Source: CAWBAT01 sp963810905 (GTDB lineage Bacteria > Acidobacteriota > Terriglobia > Versatilivoradales > Versatilivoraceae). Taken from it: DNA of 64,000 nucleotides. Made by a program: the position numbers and the translations under genes. Of this stretch, positions 43,454 through 53,133 are shown piece after piece. The DNA is taken from NCBI GenBank assembly GCA_963810905.1, contig CAWEPG010000002.1, forward strand, positions 62,001-126,000, given 5' to 3'. The notes under the pieces are model-generated. The model was not told the DNA's origin. It did not search any database and saw only the letters and a list, made by a program, of their open reading frames with translations. Position 1 is the stretch's first letter. Each line of letters opens with the position of its first letter.

Positions 43454-45184
43454 TTAATTTGGCTTTACCCCACTGAACTCCCCATAAGTTGATGCCACCT
43501 GCATTGGAATACTGATAGTCAAGCGACACCCTTGACCAGGAGTAGACTCTACCAGTGTAGACCCTTGCAGAGCATTGGCCCTTTCGGAGATAGACCAAGG
43601 AACGCCCTTCCCTTTCCTATCCTCATTCGAGTGTGCAGAAAATCCATGTCCATCATCAGATACAACCAGGGAGAAGAGGTCTTCTTTCTGGATTAGTTCC
43701 ACCAAGACGTGCTTTGCTCCGGAATGTTTCCTGACGTTGGTGAGAGCTTCATGAATGATTTGGTAAAACTCCCGGCTAACCTTTCTTGGTAAGCGGAGAG
43801 GGCTGTTGGGAACGGAAACCTTCACTTTGAGATTATTCTCCCGTTGGTAGGCTTTGACATAGCTCCGTATGGCCTTTTCGAGTTCTTCACCATCAAACGA
43901 GGGGGTTCTCAGCCTCCTCATATAATTCCTCAATTCCGAGTACTCGTCACGGACAATGCTTTGTAACTCATCTAATTCACCTTTAAAACTTGATGAGGAG
44001 TTTTGAAACATCTTACGACAGACCTCAAGCCGTATATCTAAACTGGCAAGCGACTGAACCAAGCCATCGTGGAGGTCTCGAGCGATACGGTTCTTTTCTT
44101 CGAGCACGGAGATTTTTTGCATTCGTTGTAATAAGCGGTAATTGTCTAGCAAAGGAGCCAATTGAGAGACAAGTAATTTCAGGTATTGGAGGTCAGAGCT
44201 GGAGAAGATCCCATTTCTTCGGTTCACCAAGTAGGTCCGCCCCACATAAGTTCCCCCAACATAGACCGGAACTGAAAGCATAGACTTCATTTCAAAAAGA
44301 GTTGCTAGTTGACGGCTAGGGTGAAACCCTTGAGAGACAGGCTTCTGGGATTCAAAGTCGTAAACGAATATGTCTTTGACGGCAAGTAGCTTGATTAATT
44401 GGTTCTGAGGGTTTATGAAATACCCCCAATTCTTTCGCGGCGCCATGAGAAATTCCATTTCACTGGATGGGAGCCCCCCAACCTGGTAAAAGCGGTTTCC
44501 CAAGGAAATGCCCACTTTTCGAAGGGAAATCCGTTTTGACAGATCATCCTCTAACACGAGGATACACTGTTCCACGCGAAAAAGCCGGCGCACTTGCTCC
44601 ATGGACGCCTCCAGCATCCGCGGGAACGACGCTTTCACCAAAATGGAACTGGACAATTCTGCTAGGGAAATCAATTGTCTCTGGACTCTTCTCTGGTGTT
44701 CCCCCAGATAGCCGATAAGGCAGGCCAAAACGTACAAATAGGTTGGCCGAACCCAAAATCGGTTGAAATTAAACCCTTCCTGCACGGTGGCAAAATGGAC
44801 AATAACGTACATACCTACATTTGCAGTGTTGACAAATAGCGCCTCCCTAAACCCCCAGCGAAAACTTGCCGTGATCAGTGAGAATACATAATAGAGAAAG
44901 AAAGGACTATTTTCCCCTTGTGTGCGCAGGAGGATAAGAGGAAACCAAAGAGTATCGACGACTTGTGTGCCAAATCCTAACCTGTCTACCCGCATTAAGT
45001 TGCGGTCAACGATCCAGACCACGGCAAACGCGTAAAGGAAATATAAGACAACGACACTATATGCAGTACCAGACTCGGGATCTGCTGGATTCGGGTAAAG
45101 CAACACCAAACCGATTGCTGCGATGGCCAGGACAAGCCTGGCCCCCGCAATAATCCGTTCGGTACGTACGATCCTTTCGTCCAT
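43454..45184 (-). CDS. Membrane histidine kinase with GAF and HisKA_3 domains
   Basis: About 576 residues. Five or six transmembrane segments fill about 15-175, followed by a GAF domain (about 195-345), the dimerisation domain with EEKNRIARDLHDGLVQSL (phospho-His in RDLHDG) and a HATPase domain (EALTNVRKHSGAKHV, SDDGHGF, GKGVPWSISERANAL). This is the NarX/DegS class that partners with NarL-type regulators, matching the gene 215 bases downstream. The ATG at 45184 is preceded by AGGA; the TTG at 45199 is less likely. Confidence 0.9.
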   Translation of the reverse strand: MDERIVRTERIIAGARLVLAIAAIGLVLLYPNPADPESGTAYSVVVLYFLYAFAVVWIVDRNLMRVDRLGFGTQVVDTLWFPLILLRTQGENSPFFLYYVFSLITASFRWGFREALFVNTANVGMYVIVHFATVQEGFNFNRFWVRPTYLYVLACLIGYLGEHQRRVQRQLISLAELSSSILVKASFPRMLEASMEQVRRLFRVEQCILVLEDDLSKRISLRKVGISLGNRFYQVGGLPSSEMEFLMAPRKNWGYFINPQNQLIKLLAVKDIFVYDFESQKPVSQGFHPSRQLATLFEMKSMLSVPVYVGGTYVGRTYLVNRRNGIFSSSDLQYLKLLVSQLAPLLDNYRLLQRMQKISVLEEKNRIARDLHDGLVQSLASLDIRLEVCRKMFQNSSSSFKGELDELQSIVRDEYSELRNYMRRLRTPSFDGEELEKAIRSYVKAYQRENNLKVKVSVPNSPLRLPRKVSREFYQIIHEALTNVRKHSGAKHVLVELIQKEDLFSLVVSDDGHGFSAHSNEDRKGKGVPWSISERANALQGSTLVESTPGQGCRLTISIPMQVASTYGEFSGVKPN

Positions 45185-45226
45185 GATTCCTGAACTCAAT
45201 GGGTTTTTATTTACAAACTCACTTTT

Positions 45227-46813
45227 CTATTTCGTCTTCCTGACAAAGATGATGGCTCTGTGGTCGTCATAGACGACCTTCCATTCCGGCAAATCCTTCA
45301 GGGCAGCGGGAAGTGGTACGTCAAATGGCAAAAGCATCCACTCGATCCTATACTTGTCGACAACACTTTTCCAGTCGAACTCGAGATTGACCAGTTTCAG
45401 GTAGTCCTTCATAATTTCTTCACCATACATGTCGCTGCGTCCGTCGAAAAAAACTGGGTAGCGCGGATAAAATCGATAAATGAGATACCCTCCCCACTGG
45501 TCTGTTGTGAATAGGTTTCCGTTCAAACTCTGCTTATCCATGAAATCCGCTGCGGCAACAGGGAATTTGTCCGAGTCGAAATTCTTATTCATCACTTGCG
45601 TGCCGAATAGCCTTCCATGGTTAAGAGAAATAAGAACTAAGATTACGACTGCTAGAATTGGATAAATGACGCCCTTGAATTGGTTCTCAAATCCAGTGAT
45701 GTTCATCGAATATCCGCGAAACCATCCTGCCAACTTCTTTACCCAGCTCTTCAAATCTTGTAATTTTTCGACATTTTCTAGGTATTCAGTCAAGTGATAC
45801 ACCACGATGGGCACTACTATCAGCGCATACAAAGGGATATGCCGGGCAGAAAGAAGCGCCATATGTGTCCAGAAAACCAAAAGGCCGATTTCGACAAAGC
45901 TGAAACCTCGAAGTGAAATGGAGGCAACCACTGTCGCCATCAAAATGAGTAGTTCAAAAAACTTGACGACTCCGACATGAAAGCTTGGGGATCGGAACTC
46001 TGTGATATTGTCCATCAGATGATTGGAGCTGATATAGGACTCGATGATATGTGTGTGAAGACTGACTCCATACGGGTTTATGAAGCTGACCAACAAACAC
46101 ACTCCGAAGACTTTAGTTAAGGTGATCGCTCGTGATCTGGCCTTTGACTGTTCGTCTTCCTCGGCACAAGTCAGGCTTCGCAATAGATTCCCCAGGGCAT
46201 AGATAAGCAACACAATTAAACCAACAACAAATCCCGCGTGAAGATTTGCCCACAAAAGCATTACGGGGGGAAGAATATACAAACTTCGTAAATCAGTGTT
46301 GTGTTCAAAACGTTCTAGAAAAATATACCAGACCAACAGCAGAAGCATCGTAAAGAGATGGGGGCGGGCAAGCCAATGAATAGAAGCCGCAAAGCCCGCA
46401 AGCCCGGACAGGATCACAGCCACGAAAATGTTTCCACCTCTCTTAAGGGCCCAGACAAAAAGAAGCGTGAATGTGATCGCAAAGGTGATATTGGCCCAGA
46501 CCACAATCCCATTGAGGCCTGCATATCTGTGAATGATGGCCATCATAACGTCTGACAGCCATTCCCAGGCAAACCAGGGCCTTCCATGGGCGGTGTAGGA
46601 AAAATAGTCTTCATGTGGCAGGCGCATTGTTTTCAGAATTTGCTCCCCATTACGGATATGCCAACCTGTGTCACTGTCGCCCAGACAGGCTGATGAACTC
46701 CCCATTAATGGTGCAAAGAGGTAAGCCAGAAACAGGATGTCTTTTATGGACGGGAAAAGCCAGCGAGCCAAACCACTGTATTGGGTGGGGGGAAGCCCCG
46801 AGGATTTACGCAT
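45227..46813 (-). CDS. Polytopic membrane protein, GT-C-like
   Basis: About 528 residues with ten or more transmembrane segments. The first periplasmic loop carries LGDSDTGWHIRNGEQIL and then WFAWEWLSDV, an acidic arrangement typical of GT-C glycosyltransferase-like proteins. The soluble C-terminal 110 residues contain TDQWGGYLIYRFYPRYPVFFDGR, a pattern I associate with membrane proteins of the same group. The ATG at 46813 was preferred over the TTG at 46876, but both lack a strong ribosome binding site. Substrate is unknown. Confidence 0.65.
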   Translation of the reverse strand: MRKSSGLPPTQYSGLARWLFPSIKDILFLAYLFAPLMGSSSACLGDSDTGWHIRNGEQILKTMRLPHEDYFSYTAHGRPWFAWEWLSDVMMAIIHRYAGLNGIVVWANITFAITFTLLFVWALKRGGNIFVAVILSGLAGFAASIHWLARPHLFTMLLLLVWYIFLERFEHNTDLRSLYILPPVMLLWANLHAGFVVGLIVLLIYALGNLLRSLTCAEEDEQSKARSRAITLTKVFGVCLLVSFINPYGVSLHTHIIESYISSNHLMDNITEFRSPSFHVGVVKFFELLILMATVVASISLRGFSFVEIGLLVFWTHMALLSARHIPLYALIVVPIVVYHLTEYLENVEKLQDLKSWVKKLAGWFRGYSMNITGFENQFKGVIYPILAVVILVLISLNHGRLFGTQVMNKNFDSDKFPVAAADFMDKQSLNGNLFTTDQWGGYLIYRFYPRYPVFFDGRSDMYGEEIMKDYLKLVNLEFDWKSVVDKYRIEWMLLPFDVPLPAALKDLPEWKVVYDDHRAIIFVRKTK

Positions 46814-47333
46814 GCAATTTCTTTGACAGGTATCGAGTGGGTGAATTCCCCGCCCCGAAATTATTCTTTTCCTCAAACATCTATCAAGGCAAGGGAATGT
46901 GCCAATTTCTTCTTCACATTCATCGGCTTTCCAGCGAAAACAATTAGCAATGTGACTCTTAGGTCTCTTCGCGAATTCAAAATCAGAATTGCAATTTAAT
47001 CGGTCAACCCTTAAGAAAGAGCGCAGAATAACTCGATCTCATTGCTATAACTTCTTGCTTCTTAGCGATATTCCTCAAAATCGGGGATTTCTAGCGAAGC
47101 ACTGGGATCTAACCTAAATGGGAGCCATCACGGGAGGAATTCTGGAATCCTGTTCGTTCTGGATCGGATTTAGGTCTTTGGTTACCTAAGTAGATCGTTT
47201 TTACTTCGCCTCTTTTCTGTGCGTCAAAAAGGCTTACCTTCACAAGCAGAACTAGGCGGTAGTAGCGCGATCGGCTCGTCGAAATCGTGCCTTCTGCCGG
47301 GGATCTCCACTTCAAGCTAACCCAGACTTTCGT
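46814..47333. other. Intergenic stretch, no gene seen
   Basis: This stretch of about 520 bases lies between two same-direction membrane glycosyltransferase-like genes. The short ORFs in it lack ribosome binding sites and do not resemble proteins I know. I see no hairpin terminator. The promoter for the downstream gene should lie in the part nearest 46813. Confidence 0.4.
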
Positions 47334-48533
47334 TTAACCTTGTATTGGCGTCGTACTGCCTGCAGGAGCTTCGGCCAAAATACCCCTCTTCTGAATTTGC
47401 AAGTAGCTAATCAGGATTGCCGGAGAGATCCAGGCATAATAAGCACCATTTACTCCGCATACATTCATAGCAAAAGCGGTACAGTTCAACAACATATAGA
47501 CAAAGAGATATAATATCGTCTCTATCCCCAAGTTCTGACTCAGCTTCAATAGAATCTGAATAAGGAGCGGTAGAAGTAATACTAGATCCGAAGCCCAACT
47601 GTAAATAGAGGTGATTAGCCCTAGAGCGATAAGTAAAGGTAGCTGCTCAGACCAACTCCAATCCTTTTTCTTCGCGCGCCAATAAAAGATAAGACCAATG
47701 GACATGGCAATAGTCGGCACCCACTGCAGAAAAACCTTCTCAGAGCCAAAAACAATCCTCAAAAGCGTACCAAGAGTGGGTGTAACCCAATCAAAAGGCG
47801 GCAGATTTGCCTTTACCCTAAGGCTCTGAGCAATCAGAGCGGGATTGAAAAATAAAGGCAGAACAGTTGCGACAACAATGGAAAGAATCGCAGACTTCAG
47901 GATGGTCCATCTCTTTCGTTCCAAAATCCATAGACAGAGGGCAATCCAAAAAAGGAAGGCAAGGTGGGGCTTTACGGCAAGCAAGCAAAGCGAGATGCCT
48001 GCAGCCCAATCGTTTCTGACCTTTTCAAAATAGAGAAACCCAACCATTCCAGTCAGCAGTACCAATCCCATCTGCCCATTCCTCAACACAAAAGTCGAGG
48101 GAGCAAAAGTCAAGGCAAACGCCCATGCTAGCAAGACATCCTTTTGAGAGCCACCATACAGCCTCCATAACTTACTTGTGCAAAACACTAATAATAAAAG
48201 GTGGGCGAGTAACCAGAACGCCCGGCCGGTCACAAAATTAAGGCATCCAAACGGAAGAAAAAGGGGAAATGCCCAAGGTGGGTACCACATCATTAAAGGG
48301 ACATCATCCTTGAATCCCACGGCTTTTTGAAGGCTATCTAGTTGTTCAAGAGAATAAGGATTGTGCCCAGTTAACTGTAGTCGCGCTGCAGACCAGTAGG
48401 CTAGGAAGTCATCGAATGGGACACTCTCGGCAAAGCGCTGTGCTGGATACGATAGACCCATCAATAACAGTCCCAAGAAGAACCATTTCATCAGTTTTCG
48501 GAACCGAAAGGTATCTATCATCATCCCAAGCAT
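47334..48533 (-). CDS. GT87-family (DUF2029) membrane glycosyltransferase
   Basis: A 399-residue protein with about ten transmembrane segments. The first periplasmic loop has VPFDDFLAYWSAARLQLTGH, NPYSLEQL and MMWYPPW, the signature of GT87 enzymes that transfer sugars such as mannose from polyprenyl phosphate. Several close Met codons (48533, 48524, 48521) could be the start. It is the downstream member of a tandem pair with the gene at 48560, with which it shares order and motifs throughout. Confidence 0.85.
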   Translation of the reverse strand: MLGMMIDTFRFRKLMKWFFLGLLLMGLSYPAQRFAESVPFDDFLAYWSAARLQLTGHNPYSLEQLDSLQKAVGFKDDVPLMMWYPPWAFPLFLPFGCLNFVTGRAFWLLAHLLLLVFCTSKLWRLYGGSQKDVLLAWAFALTFAPSTFVLRNGQMGLVLLTGMVGFLYFEKVRNDWAAGISLCLLAVKPHLAFLFWIALCLWILERKRWTILKSAILSIVVATVLPLFFNPALIAQSLRVKANLPPFDWVTPTLGTLLRIVFGSEKVFLQWVPTIAMSIGLIFYWRAKKKDWSWSEQLPLLIALGLITSIYSWASDLVLLLPLLIQILLKLSQNLGIETILYLFVYMLLNCTAFAMNVCGVNGAYYAWISPAILISYLQIQKRGILAEAPAGSTTPIQG

Positions 48534-48559
48534 GGTCTTTAGGGGTTAATCACTCGATT

Positions 48560-49615
48560 TCAGGATTCCTTTATTTGCGGGCCACAGATCACAAGAAAGC
48601 CAACAAGAAGAACCGGCGCCATCCAAACGAAATAAAGTTCGCTGTAATCATGGGAATTAAGCCAGTAGGCTAATGCGTTAAGAAGCAAAAAGCCAAAAAG
48701 AGCGGATCCAGCAAACTTCGGACTAGCTCTTTGAATAGTAATGACTGTAGCCTGAATCAAGGCTGGGATAAGCACAACCAGGTCAAAAGACCATCCGTAG
48801 GCCGCCGTGCTCACTGAAACAAGTAATAGAATGGGCATTTGTCTTTCCCACACCCAGTCCATTTTATTGCGTTTCCAATACACGCAGGAGAACAATAATA
48901 GACCCAGTATCATGGGCAAGAATTTGAACCAAACTTTCCCGGTGCCCATGACAGTTCCTAAGAAGCACCCGATGGTTGGGGTCACCCAGTATAAAGGGGG
49001 CGCTTCTATACTGGATCTGAAGAAATGAGCAATGATTGAGGGGTTGAGGCTTAAAGGAACCGCCGTCGAGAGAATCAACATAATGCTAATCATCATGAGC
49101 ATCTTCCATTGCTTCCGATTGATGATCCAGAAGAGAAGTGCAATCCAGAATAAATAGAGGAGATGCGGTTTGAGGGAGATAAGGATGGTCGAACATGCAG
49201 CCAGTTCGTATTGCTCTTTGCGAACAAAAAAGAGGAAACCGATCACTCCCAGCAGAACAAATGGGGTAATTTGTCCCACTCTCAGGACAAACAGGGTTGG
49301 GAAGAATCCCAACCCCAAAGCCCAAGGGAGCCAAAAATATCGCTTCGGACCCCCATAAATTCTCCAACTCAGATCGATGCATAAAACGACGACTAATAGG
49401 TTTACCAGCAGCCAGAGGAACCTCCCAACTTCAAAACTAAAAAACCCGAATGGAAGAACAACTGAGAGAGTCCATGGTGGATTCCACATCATCAATGGTC
49501 TTTGATCTGTCCATCCGATTGAATTTTGCAATCTGAGCATCTGTTCTGCGGAATAGGGATTTCCCCCTTCCAAAAGCAATCTCGCAGCAGCCCAATATTC
49601 GATGAAGTCGTTCAT
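48560..49615 (-). CDS. GT87-family membrane protein, N-terminally shortened paralogue
   Basis: A 351-residue paralogue of the next gene (shared IEYWAAARLLLEGGNPYS, RPLMMWNPPW, LFVLRVGQIT). It lacks the first 40 residues, including the first transmembrane segment and the initial Asp of the PFDDF motif: it begins MNDFIEYW. In-frame TAG TAA stops lie just upstream of the ATG, there is no good ribosome binding site, and I could not recover the missing part in another frame. It may be a decaying copy, or it may start from an unrecognised codon. Confidence 0.7.
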   Translation of the reverse strand: MNDFIEYWAAARLLLEGGNPYSAEQMLRLQNSIGWTDQRPLMMWNPPWTLSVVLPFGFFSFEVGRFLWLLVNLLVVVLCIDLSWRIYGGPKRYFWLPWALGLGFFPTLFVLRVGQITPFVLLGVIGFLFFVRKEQYELAACSTILISLKPHLLYLFWIALLFWIINRKQWKMLMMISIMLILSTAVPLSLNPSIIAHFFRSSIEAPPLYWVTPTIGCFLGTVMGTGKVWFKFLPMILGLLLFSCVYWKRNKMDWVWERQMPILLLVSVSTAAYGWSFDLVVLIPALIQATVITIQRASPKFAGSALFGFLLLNALAYWLNSHDYSELYFVWMAPVLLVGFLVICGPQIKES

Positions 49616-50120
49616 ACATATTTCTTGTTCAGCTTACTACTCCAAAATTGGCCATCTGGGTACTCTCCAAAGAACCTCTAACCATTACAGCTAGGCTGGG
49701 GAAATAACACCCCACGACGTTTAATCAGAAAACACTTTTTCGTATCGGCTCTAATTGAGTGATCGACAGCAAAACTATCTTTTTAAAGGCAGAATACCAA
49801 AGAAGCACACATGTTAAATAACCCAAGGACAAAGGCCAATGAATCTGAACAAACCGAATGAGGCATCCGACATAAAATCAATTTCCAAGGAGCTTCCTCG
49901 GGGATGCCGATTTCTCGCTAGGTCATATCCCTCAGAAAGTGGCTTCTGCTGAAGCTGTCTGGCCTAAGCCTTATTTTGAGGAAAATAATAACTCCCGCCC
50001 AGAGAAGCAATGATATCGCGCTCACACAAATGCAAGCTACGAACTTGAAACTTCTAAATGACGGCGCTTACTCGAAGGATGAAGGTGGTTCGCAGCTGCC
50101 AACGGAAGAATCAATACCAG
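49616..50120. other. Intergenic stretch upstream of the shortened GT87 copy
   Basis: This 505-base stretch holds no supported gene. The 68-codon plus-strand ORF at 49976-50182 lacks a ribosome binding site and a family match. If the GT87 copy lost its N-terminus by rearrangement, the junction lies near 49600-49640. No repeat or insertion-element end is visible there. Confidence 0.4.
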
Positions 50121-51434
50121 TTAGCTCGAAAGCATCGTTCGTGGCAACTGGGGGTTATCGTAAAGAAAGTTTACGTAGTTAGACAAAAAGTTTCTCTCTT
50201 TCGCTATCTTGTTAAATAGCGAGTTACCTAGAAACTTCTCGACAACTTTTATAGCAAAAACTAAATCTTCTTTCGTCACATTGGTGCGCTGCTTTGAAGC
50301 AGCGAACGCACGACTGAACCACTGCACCATCGCAAAATTCGTCGCAATGATGGATATCCTCTTCATAATTGGAATTTTGCCAGTCCCAACCAGCCTTCTG
50401 ACCAAATGGACAAGATAGCGATCTAAGATTCCTTTGCAAGGTTCCTTTTCTACCTGATAAGCAATTTGATTAATGTCGGAATAGTTGACATGAAAGCCAA
50501 AGACATGGAAATCATTCTGGCCCGCCCGTTTCCATTGACGTACAATCTTGTTCAAGAGGCCGAACATGCCTAAGCGTTTAACTCCCACTTCTCCAGAATA
50601 AACGGATTCGACAAGTTGGATGAGTATGGCCAAATAAAGATCTCGCTTCGACCGACTGGAAGGTAGTGTGGCAATTTCGGTAAGGAACGGTGCGGGGTCA
50701 CGACAGAGCGCGGCCTGTATTGCATCCGCTGTCGCGATATTACTCGAATCAGAAGACAATTTCTTGCTCGTCTCAGAAACAATTAATTGAAGACAATGAA
50801 TCTTTTCTTCAAATGAATAGGTTTTCTGCAAGACGTTCAAGAGAGCTTTTTCCAATGCCAGAAAATTCTCCCATTCCAAGTTTATGGCCGACGTAAGAGG
50901 AATAGGAAGGGATATGTTTATGACATGCTCTTGAAAACCCATACGGCTCTGGACTTCTTCACGGCTGACCAACTCCCCTAAATTCTGGATGATCTCGGGA
51001 CAGGAATGATCTAAGAAGACTTCCAAGCCACGAGGGGTGTGGTAATAGATAAATGGAAACTGCTGGCACGCCACAGGCTTTGCTTCGTACCCTTCCAGAG
51101 CGTGAATCGAACAGAATTTTCGCTCGTTGATAAAACTGCAAGCTCCTTGCTGACGCTCGATAACAGCGTGATCCTTCTGCCCAATAATTTTAAACACTCC
51201 ATGCCCTTTTCTTTTCCCTAAGTCTTGGTCAATTTTTCGGACCCAGGCTTTTTCTAGTAGTCTATCTTTTCTCGTTAAGTCGATTGGAATATTCCAAAAG
51301 CCGCAACAAAACCCGCAGTCCGGGACACATTGGTAGCGTGCTCCTGGCTCAATGTAAATAGCGTCTGTCATCATAGCAAGAAGTCCACCTCTCAGGAGAT
51401 CGCCTTTGATATCGGCAATCTCGGAGGAAACCAT
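50121..51434 (-). CDS. YkgJ-family Cys-cluster (flagellin N-methylase-like) protein
   Basis: A 437-residue soluble protein. Residues 30-160 hold the YkgJ/FliB-type metal-binding pattern: CVPDCGFCC, then CSFINERKFCSIHALEGYEAKPVACQQFPF. This motif probably binds a zinc ion or an iron-sulfur cluster and occurs in flagellin lysine N-methylase and many uncharacterised proteins. The remaining 270 residues are helical without recognised motifs. No flagellar gene is in the window, so a flagellin-methylase role is doubtful. The ATG at 51374, after GAGGTGG, is an alternative start to 51434. Confidence 0.78.
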   Translation of the reverse strand: MVSSEIADIKGDLLRGGLLAMMTDAIYIEPGARYQCVPDCGFCCGFWNIPIDLTRKDRLLEKAWVRKIDQDLGKRKGHGVFKIIGQKDHAVIERQQGACSFINERKFCSIHALEGYEAKPVACQQFPFIYYHTPRGLEVFLDHSCPEIIQNLGELVSREEVQSRMGFQEHVINISLPIPLTSAINLEWENFLALEKALLNVLQKTYSFEEKIHCLQLIVSETSKKLSSDSSNIATADAIQAALCRDPAPFLTEIATLPSSRSKRDLYLAILIQLVESVYSGEVGVKRLGMFGLLNKIVRQWKRAGQNDFHVFGFHVNYSDINQIAYQVEKEPCKGILDRYLVHLVRRLVGTGKIPIMKRISIIATNFAMVQWFSRAFAASKQRTNVTKEDLVFAIKVVEKFLGNSLFNKIAKERNFLSNYVNFLYDNPQLPRTMLSS

Positions 51435-51567
51435 GACTCAAAGGGAAACCTCAAATAATCCCTCTTAAACCCTGTAGCGGGGGAGGATTTGTAAGGGCTC
51501 TATTTGTGATCAGTTGCACATTGACCAATTAATTTGTAGTTGCTCTGTCGTTCACTCAAACTTACTC

Positions 51568-53133
51568 TCATTCATTGCAATAGTGAATAAGCATTAGACC
51601 GAACTGATCGATCTTTTTATCTGCTTTCAACCGCAGGGTCTTCTGCTCGAAAATTGCATTTTGAAATGATTGCAGAAAGTCTTCTGATTCCTGCCCCATC
51701 CGTGTAACAAACCAGAACTCGTTGCTTTTTATAATTTGGGGAATCACTTCCTTTTCAAAGTACGTGTTGGCATTGGGTATCTTCCAGCGGTAAGGCAGAT
51801 CAATTATTCTCCAATCCTTACTGACATAAAAATCTCCAAAAGCAGAATGAATCAGCTCGTTCCAGTGGGCATCTCTAATTTCAGAGTTCAACATAAGGTC
51901 TCCCTCTACGAGGCCGCTCCGCAACAATATTAGGACTTTGTCAGGGGAATTTGATTCTAAGTACCGAATCGCTCCGCGCCAATCTTCTCCGTGGCTGGTC
52001 GAAAATAGGCGGTTCTGCCTAAAATTAGGGTACAAGTAGAGACTAAAATTCAGTAGCAAAAAGGTTGAAATCCAAAGAGTCTTAAGCTTAGGTATTCGAA
52101 CGGATGCGATCACCCAGCCCCAGAAAAAACTTGCGGGTATGAAATAGATGATTAGATAACGAAGAATGAGTATCGAATTCGATCCGGAAATCTTGTAGGC
52201 CAGAAGGTAGAACGGCCAGGGCAGGACAAACCAGATTAGAAAATAGGAGAGGTAATGGGACCTTGCGGGTGTTCTTGCGAATCCTGGCTTCTGCCTCAAG
52301 CCGATCCGCAAGAACAGATAGACCAGCAAAAATGAAAAAGTGAGTGAAATGAAAATCAGAATCTCAGGGCCGATTAAAGCCAGAAAGTATGGGATATCCG
52401 TCTTTATTTGGTATTGAAGCCCCTGACGTCTATGCCAGATGCGGTAGGCTTGCGACAGGACTGGAGAAATGAGAATAGTCATTGCAATATGTGCTAATAA
52501 CCATGGTTTGATCCCTTCTCGCTTTGTTGATCCCTTACTTCTTAAGATGAGGCATAGCCAAAATACGGATTGGAATACGACGAAAAGCGCGAAAAGAAAT
52601 TGTAGATATATTAAGCAGGCTGAGGCCGTCGCATACAACAAGGCATCCCAAGCTTTGCGCGAATCAAGTGTGCGAAAAAAGCTGAGGCTCGCAAACAACG
52701 TGAAACAAACTGCTAGAGAATAAGCTCTCGCATTTTGGCTCTGGTCAATAAACCAGGGATGGAGAGCAAAACACCAAGCAGCCATTAAAGCAGTTTCATC
52801 AGATAAGGCTTTTCGACCTAAAACATAGACGAGATAGATTGAAAAAATCCCCGCCAAAACAGAAGGGAGCCGCAGGGCGAATTCGGACTCTCCAAATGTC
52901 AAAATCGAAATTCGAACAATGGAAAAATAGAATGGAGAGTTTGCAAGATAATTGACGGATCTTTCCCAACATTGCCCTGATGAGGGGGCTGCGGCAGCCC
53001 AATGTGTAGCAAACTCATCAAGCCACAAACTTGGAGCCCAAAAGTTCCAGCATCTGAGTAGACTTCCAGCTAGCAAAGGAAGCCACAGCTGTGTTGGGAA
53101 GTCCAGCCTAGATGAGCTTTTGTAGGATATCAT
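51568..53133 (-). CDS. GT39/ArnT-like membrane glycosyltransferase
   Basis: A 521-residue protein with about 11 transmembrane segments and a C-terminal periplasmic domain of about 140 residues. The first periplasmic loop reads APSLWLDEFATHW, the W-x-DE signature of the PMT/ArnT (dolichyl-phosphate-mannose-protein mannosyltransferase) superfamily. SQNARAYSLAV follows the third span, as in this group. It probably moves a sugar from a polyprenyl-phosphate donor to a surface molecule. Its ATG overlaps the stop of the preceding paralogue by four bases. Confidence 0.85.
   Translation of the reverse strand: MISYKSSSRLDFPTQLWLPLLAGSLLRCWNFWAPSLWLDEFATHWAAAAPSSGQCWERSVNYLANSPFYFSIVRISILTFGESEFALRLPSVLAGIFSIYLVYVLGRKALSDETALMAAWCFALHPWFIDQSQNARAYSLAVCFTLFASLSFFRTLDSRKAWDALLYATASACLIYLQFLFALFVVFQSVFWLCLILRSKGSTKREGIKPWLLAHIAMTILISPVLSQAYRIWHRRQGLQYQIKTDIPYFLALIGPEILIFISLTFSFLLVYLFLRIGLRQKPGFARTPARSHYLSYFLIWFVLPWPFYLLAYKISGSNSILILRYLIIYFIPASFFWGWVIASVRIPKLKTLWISTFLLLNFSLYLYPNFRQNRLFSTSHGEDWRGAIRYLESNSPDKVLILLRSGLVEGDLMLNSEIRDAHWNELIHSAFGDFYVSKDWRIIDLPYRWKIPNANTYFEKEVIPQIIKSNEFWFVTRMGQESEDFLQSFQNAIFEQKTLRLKADKKIDQFGLMLIHYCNE

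Noticed and set aside
49976..50182. A 68-codon plus-strand ORF before the YkgJ-family gene
   Set aside because: It has no ribosome binding site or known motif, and its end overlaps the real gene on the other strand.
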